From Austropuccinia psidii (Eukaryota; Basidiomycota; Pucciniomycetes; Pucciniales; Sphaerophragmiaceae): a stretch of DNA of 64,000 bases. The notes under the pieces are model-generated. The model made no database searches, was not told where the DNA came from, and was given only the letters and a program-made list of their open reading frames with translations. The position numbers were made by a program, and so were the translations under genes. Shown here one piece after another: positions 55,152 to 64,000 of the stretch (position 1 is the first letter of the stretch; every line of letters begins with the position of its first letter). The stretch covers positions 38,261,359 through 38,325,358 of the forward strand of contig JALGQZ010000009.1 in NCBI GenBank assembly GCA_023105745.1. The letters are read 5' to 3'.

Positions 55152-55155
55152 TCGT
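55152..55155. other. Right target-site duplication of G1 (TCGT)
   Basis: Partner of TTGT at 34774-34777. The TCGT copy is the one read as the arginine codon CGA in the transposase frame, so it is probably ancestral. Confidence 0.75.
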
Positions 55156-55292
55156 TCTTGGTATCGACGAATTGTATCGTGAACAGTGGTTGGTGGTACC
55201 TCAAGATGTCGGGCAATTGTGCGAATTGAAGCACCAGCATCATGCATACCAACAATTCGACCACGAATGCCTTCACTGTGGTAGGGAGCCAT
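55152..55292 (-). CDS. Tc1-type transposase, N-terminal 47 codons (split by G1)
   Basis: ATG at 55292-55290 (MAPYHSEGIRGRIVGMHDAG). The helix-turn-helix region ASIRTIARHLEVPPTTVHDT that binds the terminal repeats follows, ending RRYQER at the G1 junction. The downstream frame then runs into the G1 LTR and stops. Its partner with the catalytic domain is at 33880-34773. Confidence 0.9.
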
Positions 55293-55598
55293 TATGGTGA
55301 GTACCTAATATGATGGAGTAAAAAAAAAACTTACTTAACAGGATTGACTATATTTATAGCCATGATCCTTTAGCCAAAATAAAAATGATAAAACCGCGCG
55401 TGATTGACAGTCAATCAAAATGGACGAAGGTGATTGGTTAACAAATCTGAGCACAAAGAAAAACGCGACGAGACATGAGGCTGACGAGATGAGTAAAGAA
55501 ATTAGGAGTTTCAAAAAGAAGAACCGTGCGGGTTGTCAAATTTTCAAAAAAAAAAACCCTAACGGTTTTTGAATTTTCAAAAAAAAAAAACCCTAACG
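55293..55598 (-). promoter_or_regulatory. Upstream and right subterminal region of the Tc1 element
   Basis: On the minus strand a TATAAATA box (55351-55358) lies about 60 bp before the ATG. GTAAGT near 55330 and TTAG near 55303 could bound a very short 5' intron, which is speculative. Close to the terminus a direct repeat of AATTTTC, an A run and CCCTAACGGT occurs twice (about 55537-55566 and 55571-55600), a plausible transposase-binding repeat. Confidence 0.5.
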
Positions 55599-55628
55599 GT
55601 GTTCGAAGGTTTGTTGGAGGGCACTGTA

Positions 55629-55960
55629 CTCCTCTCCTTCCATCGCAATCGGTCCTTTTCTTCTCTTTCCGATTCTTTTTTTTTTTTTTAATTTTTTTTT
55701 ATCGTTCTTTTTTTTTTTTTTTAATTTTTTTTTTTTGAAGAAAAATAAAATAAAAAAAATAATAAAAAAAAAGTAATTTATATTTTTTTTTACATATTTA
55801 TAAAAAAAATAACAATAAAAAAAATAATGATTTAAATTTTTTGTTTTTTTTTATTGTTTTTGTTGGTTTTGTTTTTTTTTTGCTGTTTTTGCATTGTTCC
55901 GATGCTTTTTTTTTTTATTTTTTTATTGTTTTTTTTTTTTGTTAATAAAAAAAAATATTG

Positions 55961-55993
<33 letters not shown>

Positions 55994-57381
55994 AAAGCAC
56001 AAATAAAAAATAAAAAAAATATAAAAAAAACAAAATTAATTATGTGATCGAGGGTGTTTTTTTTTTTTTTAAAAAAAATATATATTTTATTTATTTATTT
56101 TTTTTAAATTTGTTTAATAAAAAAAAAATTATTGTATATATTTTTTTTTATAATATTGATGATAATAGAAGTAATAATAAATTTCTATTATTTTTGCGTG
56201 AAAAAAAGTAAAAAAAATAAAAATAAAAATAAAAAAATAAAAAAATGAATAGAGAGGGAAGAAATAGTGCTACAGGCAGTTGACATTCTAATATGGTGAG
56301 TCTTTTTTTTTTTTAATTCAATTTAAGTGGTAATTTTTGAGGCTTTTGTTTTTTTTTGTAATTTAATTGAAAAATATTAGCTTTATTTACAAAGCTCAAG
56401 ATAAGCTTAATCAGCAGTTTTTGAATTGAACTTCTTTTAATATATTGGAAGTTAAAATTGAGATTAGGTACTAATTGATTAAGTTTAATTTATCTTAATT
56501 TAGCTGAGTGGAGTTAAGAATTAGTTTAATCAAATAATATAAGATTAAATTAATTAAGATTTATTTTTTAAAAAAAAAAAATTAAATTAAAGCTCAATTT
56601 ATTTTAATTAAGTGTTTGATTTAGTTGTGTGGTGTTGAGAATTAAGTTTAACCAAATAATGTAAGGTTAAATTAACCACTATTTTTTTTATAAAAAAATT
56701 AAAATTAAAATTCAAGTTCAATTTATTCTTGAAAATCAATCAATATAAGGTTGATTTAAACTTATGCAGTCTATTCCTTTGGGAATTAAATTTGAAATGG
56801 GGTTAAAGGGTGATAACCTTATATTTAGAGTTTGCATAGCCTTTGATATATGAAAGGTTTATAGGGCCAAATTGTGGGTAGAAGAAGATTGCCCCACCTT
56901 TAATATAAAAGGATATCTTTTTCTCCCTTATCCCCAGAAAAAAAAAATCTTTGTGTCTTTTATAATAAGACATTTTGAATATCCAAAGTAATTTGATAAG
57001 AACAAGAATTAATTGTATAAAGAAATATTTTCATTTGGGTTAACCTGGCCAGTTATCCTTTTGATTATGTATTGATTATTTGACTGCATTAAGATCTTCA
57101 CATATATATTCTTGATTTGTTTGTGTGATTCTTCACTTTGAGTTAAATTCTTGAATGTGGTGATATTATTGACTATGATATTTAATATTGATGAGGGTAA
57201 ATTATAGAATAAAATTGAAATTCCCCAGAATTTCATCCCAAAAACTTAAATCATAAAGGATGGATTTAAGAAATAGACACCCACCCTAATTTTTTTAGTT
57301 GAGTTATTGTTTTTTTATGCTAATACATAAGATAACATGGAATAATGATACTGATACACTTGACACTTTTTTTTTATTGAT

Positions 57382-57416
<35 letters not shown>

Positions 57417-57528
57417 ATTTTTGATATATTTATATTTTTTTATTTTATTTATTTTATTTTTTTATACTAAAGTAAAACTAAAATTCATGATATAAGGAAA
57501 AGAAAATTTCTTATTATAATAAAAAAAG
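55629..57528 (-). other. Internal non-coding region of G2 right of the Tc1 element
   Basis: 55.63-56.25 kb and 57.36-57.47 kb are T/A-run low-complexity DNA. Two diverged copies of a ~115-bp unit (about 56490-56690, with TTAAGAATTAGTTTAA(T/C)CAAATAAT-type words) lie between. At 57258-57286 the minus strand has the GGGTGG...CCATCC hairpin, then TTTAAGTTTTTGGG-ATGAAA (ATG 57236), as in G1 at 41625-41676. The 75-codon ORF starting there has no recognisable family. Confidence 0.5.
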
Positions 57529-59352
57529 TCATTGATAATGTGAAAATTTGTTGTCAAGACCACTTTTGAATTTGGCCTTCTTAGCTGTAAGCTCATTTCT
57601 TCTTTCTTCATTAAGATATTGATCTTGAAAATCTTCATTCCCATTGGGGTACTCCCGAATAACATTTTCATTTCTATCATAATTTTCTGTCCAATCCTCT
57701 TTTTGTGTTGAAATTTGATATTGTCTTGCCAAATGGGCTTGCAAACTTGGGCATATCTTTTTATTCTGAGTAATCCAAAAATATTCCTTTTCTTCCTTAG
57801 TCTTCTTCTTCTTTTTACTACTTTTATCTTTGATTCTCTTTAATTCATTCTTCTTTGGTGTACTAATATCTTTCAACCACCTGACATGTTGGTTTGCACC
57901 TTCAAAGTTATCCTTAGAATTATTTTCATTGGGATCCTCAAGGTTGGCATTTCTAAGAGGTTGCCAATTTGTATAACCTTCCCAAGGGTATTCTTCTTCA
58001 GTAAGTATAAATTTATGGTCATCTTCAGCTTCTTCTTGTATTTCCATTTGACAAAATAATCCTGCTTCATTCTCATATTCTGATCCAGAATGATGTTTTT
58101 CTAAAATATTTGGTGAGTGTATTGTATTTTTTATGAGCTCATTTCTGGCATGGTTCCTGATAGACTGAAGTTTTTTGAATCTTGAATTAATTTTGTTTTC
58201 AATATTACAGTTATTATAAGCTTCCCCAGAGGATTTTGCTTCAGGGGGTAAGGCATTTTGCTGATTTAAATCCTGTTGTATGTCAATTTGTGACAGTGAA
58301 TGGGTTGAATTTTCATATCTTGACTCATCAATTTTAGCTTTATTTATATTCTGCACTTTACTGAAACTGCATTCTATATCTTTTCTTGTTGACTTAAAGC
58401 AAGGGAAATCCATTTTCAAAGGTTCTTCTCCTATACAAAAAGGTATATCTTGTACTGGATTTTGGTCATTTCTTTCTTCATGTGAAACCTCTTCTTTGAA
58501 TGATATTTTATTATCTGAATTATCCTCTTCTTCTGGGAATTTACTCTTTGCTGAAGTAATCTGAGAGTTGATATTGGTAATATGTATGATACTTCTATCT
58601 TCTAAGATTGAATGTGGGATTACAACCTTCTTTATGTGATCACTTGAATTGGGTTTACTGAATATACTAGGTATTACTAAAGATTCTGTATTCTTCTCTT
58701 TAAGTTTATTATGGTTTTTTGAATTGGAGTGATTCACCTTAATCTTCTTAATTGGATTGATGATCATATTGTCAATTAAAAATTTTACTTCAAAGTGTTT
58801 GGCCTTTTCACTCTTGTAAGTATCCTTCTTTAAGGAGCCTTTTTCTTCATTTGCAATCTCAGAATTTGACTCTGAAATAAACTTTTCTTTCTTTTTAGGT
58901 TCCAATAAATTCTGCAATGATTTTGATTTTTGTGTGAATGATTTTTTCATACCCTTGATTCCTTTTGAAATTGAGTTCAATGATTTTAAAGGTGTGAATT
59001 TCTTTGAGGACTTCTCATAAAAAACATTTTCCTTGGGATTAAAACTACAGTTGTTACTTTCAATATGAGTTTCTTCCTTGGAAGTCTGTTTTGATTCCCT
59101 GAAAATTTCACTATGAACTTCCATTTTCTTGATCTCATTGATGTCAGAAATAAGTAAATTTTCTTCTGTATAAGGCATATCAACTCCTTTCAATTCAGGT
59201 TTGTCAGATAAACTATGTGATCTTAATTTTTCTTTATTTATGGTCTTGTCAGTTTTTCTCATTTCCTTGTGATACTCCTGAGAATTTATCTCTTGTGAAT
59301 GTGTTCTTTCTTGAAGAATTTGTTCATTTTTTATTGAAAATTCCTCCTTCAT
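57529..59352 (-). CDS. G2 gag C-terminal extension / ORF abutting gag stop (607 aa)
   Basis: Starts with ATG immediately after the gag-protease TAA (TAAATG), in the same frame. The protein is highly charged (KEEFSIKNEQ, SKKKKKTKEEKEYFW), likely disordered, with a WEGYTNWQPLRN patch. I see no match to G1's extension or to known domains. It corresponds in place to the ~600-residue extension of the G1 gag ORF, so it is either the same protein cut by a stop or a separately started accessory protein. Confidence 0.65.
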   Translation of the reverse strand: MKEEFSIKNEQILQERTHSQEINSQEYHKEMRKTDKTINKEKLRSHSLSDKPELKGVDMPYTEENLLISDINEIKKMEVHSEIFRESKQTSKEETHIESNNCSFNPKENVFYEKSSKKFTPLKSLNSISKGIKGMKKSFTQKSKSLQNLLEPKKKEKFISESNSEIANEEKGSLKKDTYKSEKAKHFEVKFLIDNMIINPIKKIKVNHSNSKNHNKLKEKNTESLVIPSIFSKPNSSDHIKKVVIPHSILEDRSIIHITNINSQITSAKSKFPEEEDNSDNKISFKEEVSHEERNDQNPVQDIPFCIGEEPLKMDFPCFKSTRKDIECSFSKVQNINKAKIDESRYENSTHSLSQIDIQQDLNQQNALPPEAKSSGEAYNNCNIENKINSRFKKLQSIRNHARNELIKNTIHSPNILEKHHSGSEYENEAGLFCQMEIQEEAEDDHKFILTEEEYPWEGYTNWQPLRNANLEDPNENNSKDNFEGANQHVRWLKDISTPKKNELKRIKDKSSKKKKKTKEEKEYFWITQNKKICPSLQAHLARQYQISTQKEDWTENYDRNENVIREYPNGNEDFQDQYLNEERRNELTAKKAKFKSGLDNKFSHYQ

Positions 59353-61705
59353 TTACACTTTGTCTTTGGATTCTTTCATTTCTTCACTATCAAAACTTTG
59401 ATGAGGACTTTTCTCTGAATGTGCTTGATTTTTGGATCCTGACTCTTTATCTATTGGTATTTCTTTCCAATCTTCCAATTTAGAAACTGCACATGTTTCC
59501 ATTCCTGCTGGTGGTTCTTCTCTCCATCCTACTTTCTGTGGTGAACAAATTGGTAAGCAAAGTCTCCTTCCATCTGGCTCTATATAACTGAATATTTCCC
59601 CTTTCTGTTGAGAAAAGTCTAATCTTATGTTATTATCTGCAAGGAAAGGCCTTCCCAATACTGTGTGAACTGCTCCTCTTGCTACAAAAAGGTGTATATT
59701 TCTTTCTTCCCCAGTGACTAAAGTGATTGGGGTAAATTCTGCTAATCCAACTATTGAGGTACAATGCCCACCAATTCCCCTTAAATTCATGTTGAGGCCT
59801 CTTGTGGTAAGTCCTGCTTTGATTGCTGAATCTTCTGGTATTATATTCAATTCTGATCCTGTATCAACTAATGCCATTATTTCATGTGCTTCTTCTCCCA
59901 AATATACTTGCATAAATCCCAATGGACAGGCATAATGTAATTTTGGCTGTTCATAATTACCCAAATGATGATTTATGAGTTTGGTTTGAATTTCCTTTGT
60001 ATCAATTGAATTAATAGATTTTTTCTCTTCCTCTGACAGACTCTTTAATTGATTAAAAAACTTTGGTGACATGACTAAAATTTGCTCCAAGGTAAGATTT
60101 ATTTTCTGATCCAATACCTTTTTGATAATTTGTGCCATAATCTCTTGAATATCTAATTTCTCCTCTTTTATGATTTTCCTTTCATTGAATTTGTTCAGTG
60201 GTTCTTGAGTATTTTCAGTTTGATCACTTTTAGGTTCCTGTGGAAGTATTTCCTTTTCATTTTTCACCAATTGAGGCTTCTTATATTTAGTTGGAATAAT
60301 TGTTTTCTCTTCTTCTTTTTGCTCATCTTCAATATAAGCTCCAGGTATATTTGGTCTTTTGTTTAATGGTGTTTTCACTTTTGAATGTGATCTTAAGGCA
60401 TCTTGATTGGTATTTTCTACTCTTGAGTTTCTTTCTTTGGTATTTCTTAATCCATAATTATTTGAAAGTGGCTCATTGGCTGATGAAATAGTTGGTGGTT
60501 GCCAGCTTCCCCAGTTTTCCACTTTGGCTATAGCAGTTGCACTATCAGCTTTCTTTAATTGTATTATGTTCATTGGATTAGGTTTGGGTAGTGCTTCTTT
60601 AGCTTCATCTTCTTTCATTTTCTTTGTGAGTTCTTCTAGGTCTTTTGCAAAGTCTTCAACTAACTTCTTTGGAGCTATTTTACCATCAGTTGGAACTCTT
60701 TGCCAATTGGGAAATAAAAATCCACCTCCTTGTCTGCTGACCCATTTCTTATTTTGATGTTCAAAGAGGTAGCTGCATCTATTCACTGAATGTCCTTCCT
60801 CCAAACAATAATAGCATTTGAGATATGGTTTTGGGATGTTTTGTGCTGGTGCATAGGGAACATGCCTTTGTGAAGAGGGTGGTAAATCATTTCTTGGCTT
60901 GAACTGTTGATTATTGGATTGATTATTGGTAACCCCACCAATTTGAGGTTTGGATAGACTTTTCAATTCTTCCAGTTGAGTCATAAATTTCTTGAGATCT
61001 TCATTTTCCCCTTGTGCCTGCTTTCTAGTTTCCATTTTTTGTTCTTTGAGGGATTCAGTAATTTCCTTCATTTTATTAAAAGCTTCATTCATTCCTGGAA
61101 AAGCCTCTTCCTTAAAGTGAACTTTCTTTTTATTTTCAGTAACATTCCTTCCTGTATCTCTTGATGATGAGAATCTTTTGGTTACTAATATTCTGGCTTC
61201 CAATTCTTGTTCAATGTACTTCTTGAGGATCTTCATAGGTGGTATAAGGTATCCTCCATCTTCAGCTCTAACCATAACATTATCTTTGATCATTTCCTTG
61301 CTTATGGCCCCTTTGATATCAGCTGAAAGACAGTCAAATAAATCTTCATGGAACATGTTATCTTGAGGAATATACCTGTATCTTAATAAGTAAGTAACAA
61401 TAGTTTCATATTCTCCCATAAACTTTTTATATTGTGATAGACTACCAATTCCTCCATCTTCTTGAGTTTCAGAAAAAAGCTTCATCAGTGAGTCTTTTCT
61501 GTATCTTCTTTCAGGTTCAACTCTTCCCCATTTTGTTATGAGATCTTTCTTGAGCTGTGTCCAATTTCCTTCTTCATAACCTGGAATACCTTCAATTGCA
61601 TCACTCACCTTTTGGTTTGTTGTCCAGAATGCCATTTGCATTGCTAGGTCTTCATCTGTTGCCCCTTCAATTTGAGCTATTCTTTCCACTTTCTTGATAA
61701 ATTTC
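59353..61705 (-). CDS. G2 gag-protease, main part (interrupted at its N-terminal side by an LTR)
   Basis: The frame runs from the LTR junction (KFIKKVERIAQIEGAT; first ATG at 61689) for ~780 codons to TAA 59355-59353. Capsid-type domain at the start, WGRVEPERRYRKDSL near 61535-61490. CCHC knuckle CYYCLEEGHSVNRC near 60820-60775. Protease with VDTGSELNI near 59875-59850, then RGIGGH and VLGRPFLADN. The order matches G1's gag-protease, with only moderate identity, so G1 and G2 are separate families. The coding frame is open over 2.3 kb. Confidence 0.88.
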
Positions 61706-63438
61706 TGTCACAACCACGTATTTTGACCCTCCTCCTTGATGGTGGCGGCAATCCAACCTGGAGCCAAGTTGGGGCCAATTGGCCATGTCATATCATTTAT
61801 GGCCAATTGACCCCTTTTGGGTGTTCCATGGCTCTTATGCCATAACCCATTCCATTGGCCACTTATGGCCCCCATCATCCTTTATGGCCTCAGGCCATAT
61901 CCTGCGTCATTGGCCCTCTTGGCCAATTTCCACCTCACCAACCCCCAGGCCTCCATCACTGTTTTTGGGCCTGGGGGGTCCCTTTGTCTTCCAGGGGCTT
62001 CCAGGCCCCATGGCCACCTTCATTGGTTTCCTGGCCACCCCTTTCATTATGGGGGTTTTGGCCTAAATGGCCTTTTTGGGCCATTTAGGCCCCCCACGGC
62101 TTCTACGGTCCGTAAGCCGCGGTCCGTAGGCCACGTACCGCGGTCCGTAGGCGGATTAGGCCCCTTTTGGCCTAATCCAATGAGGCCAAAAGGGGCCAAA
62201 GGGGGCAGCCACCTAGCCCCCAAGGCCAGGTGGGTCCCAAACCACAATTGGGCCCACCTGAGCCATTTTTTGGCCACCAATCCCTTGGACCCAATTTGGA
62301 CCAAAAACACCTTGGATCCATTTTTGGCCACAAATCCCGTAGGACCCATTTTTGGCCCTGGACCACCATGGACCAACTTCACTGCCATGGCCTCTGGCAA
62401 CCACCAGAGGCCACCAAATCATCTCAACAAGCATTTCCCTCAACTTAAGGGGAATTCTTCCCTTTCCTTCATGTACTCCGTACTCAAGATTGCAGGTGTG
62501 GTGCATACATGGTATTATATACCATTATGCACCATTTTTACTCAGCAATCCAATGGTGACGTTTTCAGGACCCATTTCCACCTTTCCATTTCAAGGTCCA
62601 TAATTCCAACGCCCATTTCGAAGGAGGACTTTTCAGCTTATCAGTCTGGCAATCCATGGCGGTAATTCAGAAGATCATTCAAGGATCCCAACCACCTGTA
62701 TCTGCAGGAGTTGGGTTGGTACAATTCATTCAGGATTATTCTAAGGTCAATTCTCAAGAGGTATTACAAAATTCAATCAGTTGTCAAGACATCAAGTATT
62801 CAATACTCCTTGGACAACCCAATTCATCCGTACAGGCCTTATTCAATCAACCTGTATGGCCTTGGCCCAATTGGGCCACTTCTTATTCCACTGTGGGAAT
62901 CCCATCACACAGTTCAAATTTCAAGATAGCAAGAACTGTATTTCCCGATTCGGACAATACAGTCATTGATCCACCTTCCAGGATCAACTTTTCAGCTTTT
63001 CACATATACTGGCCACCTTTTCAGCACCTGGGGACTTTTTCCCCAGTTAATTAATATAGTGGATTTATTTTTATCCTTATTTTCTTTTACCTTATTAAAG
63101 TTAATACTGATAATCTTAAGTCAGTCATTCAGCACCCTTTTCTTTTATTTCCTCGCCTGTCCAGTGGATATTGGTGGTCATATCCTTATACTAATTCCAT
63201 TTCCTTTTCTGGCAGGTTGAAACAGTGAATTGAGGATTCACTTGGTTGGCTTCTTGGCTTTTGGCTTCTTTATTATCCTTGGCCATTGGCTTCATCTTTT
63301 CTTATCTCATCTTTTGGCATACTTGTTTTCCCCTTTATTCTTCTTAAAGAAATTCAGTCTTATTATTCTTTTATCTCTGGAGCCCTCCAAGTGAGTTCTT
63401 GATTCCTGAGTGCCAGGCCCTCTTCTTCCAAGAGCCCT
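61706..63438 (+). repeat. GC-rich LTR (family C relative) inserted in G2 gag, 3' end missing
   Basis: Starts TGTCACAACCA (compare TGTCACAGCCA at 3301). It shares the CACCTGGGG...CCCCAGTTAATTAA block, a CAGGTTGAAACAGTG block and a ...CCAGGCCCTCTTC... end with LTR C, but the terminal GTGACA is absent. The first ~750 bp are GC-rich with TTGGCC words, three CGGTCCGTA repeats (62105-62152) and a 15-bp perfect inverted repeat (62159-62173 / 62183-62197). The proline-rich open frames here are composition artefacts. No target duplication is left. Confidence 0.78.
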
Positions 63439-63882
63439 CTCTACTTCTTCTCCATCAAAATTTAGATTGTAATATTTTGCTTTAATTTTAACCACAGGTC
63501 TTTCTTGTCTTGGAACTTTCTGCTGTAATGGACTTGGGTTATTAGGTGTAGTGACAAAAACTCTCCTTGGAATATTTTGAGTTCTTGGTTCTGTTACTGG
63601 AGTAGAGGTTGCTCTAGGACCAGGTGTAGGTGATATTGGTGAGTCTTCAGGTCTAACATGCCTTGGTAATGTTTGTTCACTTGGACTGGCTCCAGGTGTG
63701 TAAGATGTTTGTTCCCTTCTTTTTCCTTTCTTTTTACTTTGTGTTAATAATAAATCTTGCATTTGCTTCATAAGACTTTGGATCTGTACTGTTTGTTCTT
63801 CTTCTTCACTTTCTTCTGCATACTGTCCTTCTACAGTATCTTCAGGTACTGGTGGTAAGTCAGATGTTGATTGTTGATTCAT
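63439..63882 (-). CDS. G2 gag N-terminal part
   Basis: ATG at 63882 (MNQQSTSDLPPVPEDTV). An acidic stretch (EESEEEEQ) is followed by KKKGKRREQ and a proline/threonine-rich segment, then VVKIKAKYYNLNFDGEEVE at the LTR junction. It matches G1 residues ~1-160 (KIKAKDCNLNFDGSDVE). Joined past the LTR it continues KFIKKVERI with no residue missing. The frame stays open upstream to the window edge, so an earlier start is possible. Confidence 0.8.
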
Positions 63883-64000
63883 TTCTACTTGATAAACTGA
63901 TCCTTTAAATTCTTTTTTACTTCTCTTGTTTTTCCTTGCTTCTTGAATTAACTTGAAGAAAAATCTCCTTAATTCTTCCTTTTCCTTCTGTTCTGTTCTT
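63883..64000 (-). other. Upstream of G2 gag ATG, open to the window edge
   Basis: Purine-rich on the minus strand and without a stop in the gag frame over at least the last ~45 bases before the ATG. It may be gag N-terminus or leader; the 5' LTR is not reached. Confidence 0.4.

Larger units (their letters stand above)
33608..55628 (-). mobile_element. Tc1/mariner DNA transposon, split by element G1
   Basis: Terminal inverted repeats start CAGTGCCCTCC (33610-33637 and, inverted, 55599-55626) with TA on both sides. Subtracting G1 (34778-55151) and one 4-bp duplication leaves about 1.64 kb, a normal Tc1/mariner length. The transposase is encoded on the minus strand: N-terminus at the right, catalytic part at the left. 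It is less AT-rich and richer in CpG than the retroelements around it. Confidence 0.92.
28976..64000 (-). mobile_element. Ty3-type element G2 (minus strand), interrupted by Tc1, MITE and LTR insertions; runs off the window
   Basis: The 3' LTR (28976-30897), polypurine tract and 3' internal region (30898-33607) lie left of the Tc1 element. The remaining internal region (55629-57528) and gag-protease (57529-63882) lie right of it, all on the minus strand. It is related to G1: similar LTR ends, an identical hairpin next to the polypurine tract, and collinear gag and protease. No pol is visible between gag and the 3' LTR, so this copy, or this family, is non-autonomous. The 5' LTR is outside the window. 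Confidence 0.75.

Noticed and set aside
55056..55292. A 78-codon protein starting with the Tc1 helix-turn-helix
   Set aside because: Only the first 47 codons are transposase; the rest is antisense read-through into the G1 LTR.
61817..62665. Long proline- and glycine-rich ORF (282 codons) and several overlapping ORFs on both strands
   Set aside because: They lie wholly inside a GC-rich LTR that interrupts a gag gene; simultaneous open frames on both strands reflect composition (TTGGCC words), and no domain is seen.

Overview
The window is transposon-dense, AT-rich fungal DNA with no recognisable host gene. Retroelement chromodomain, gag and pol fragments at 0-16 kb and 20.7-29 kb resemble, from memory and without a search, Ty3-type proteins of rust fungi (Pucciniales), most like the myrtle rust Austropuccinia psidii. 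The basidiomycete call is fairly firm; the species call is tentative.

Left block (1-16,974): a pile of same-strand (+) Ty3 chromovirus copies. Element D leaves its pol tail and 3' LTR (1-2292) inside the 3' end of element C (2293-4016). C sits in the reverse transcriptase of element A. A resumes at 4017, is interrupted by element B (4478-12659, two LTRs, 5-bp target duplication ACATG/ATATG), and resumes at 12665 through RNase H, integrase and chromodomain to its 3' LTR (15083-16974). B is a decayed gag joined in frame to integrase, with protease, RT and RNase H missing. 16,975-20,754 is decayed DNA holding a minus-strand pol relic.

Middle block (20,755-28,975): element F, a decayed minus-strand chromovirus. 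Its RT is split by a solo LTR (24458-25912) with a perfect AGTAC duplication, and its 5' LTR is cut at 28,975 by the next element.

Right block (28,976-64,000): a four-level nest. Element G2 (minus strand) has its 3' LTR at 28976-30897 and its gag-protease at about 57.5-63.9 kb; its 5' LTR lies beyond the window and no pol is visible. A Tc1/mariner DNA transposon (33608-55628 with TA flanks, DD34E) is inserted in G2. Element G1 (34778-55151, 20,374 bp, + strand) is inserted inside the Tc1 transposase gene. G2's gag also carries a GC-rich LTR (61706 to about 63438), and a 387-bp Harbinger-like MITE lies at 32453-32839.

G1 is the most notable object. It is a very young (one LTR difference seen by eye in 2089 bp), apparently intact giant Ty3-type retrotransposon. 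It has a 1447-residue gag-protease ORF, two accessory ORFs, about 6.7 kb of internal sequence without ORFs, then a 1047-residue pol ORF. The non-coding part holds about ten copies of a small hairpin whose stem pairs change together, each followed by a TAAACTG-like tail; a five-unit diverged repeat of about 350 bp; an internal copy of the polypurine tract; and further hairpins shared with G2. One accessory ORF is a diverged duplicate of the gag C-terminal module.
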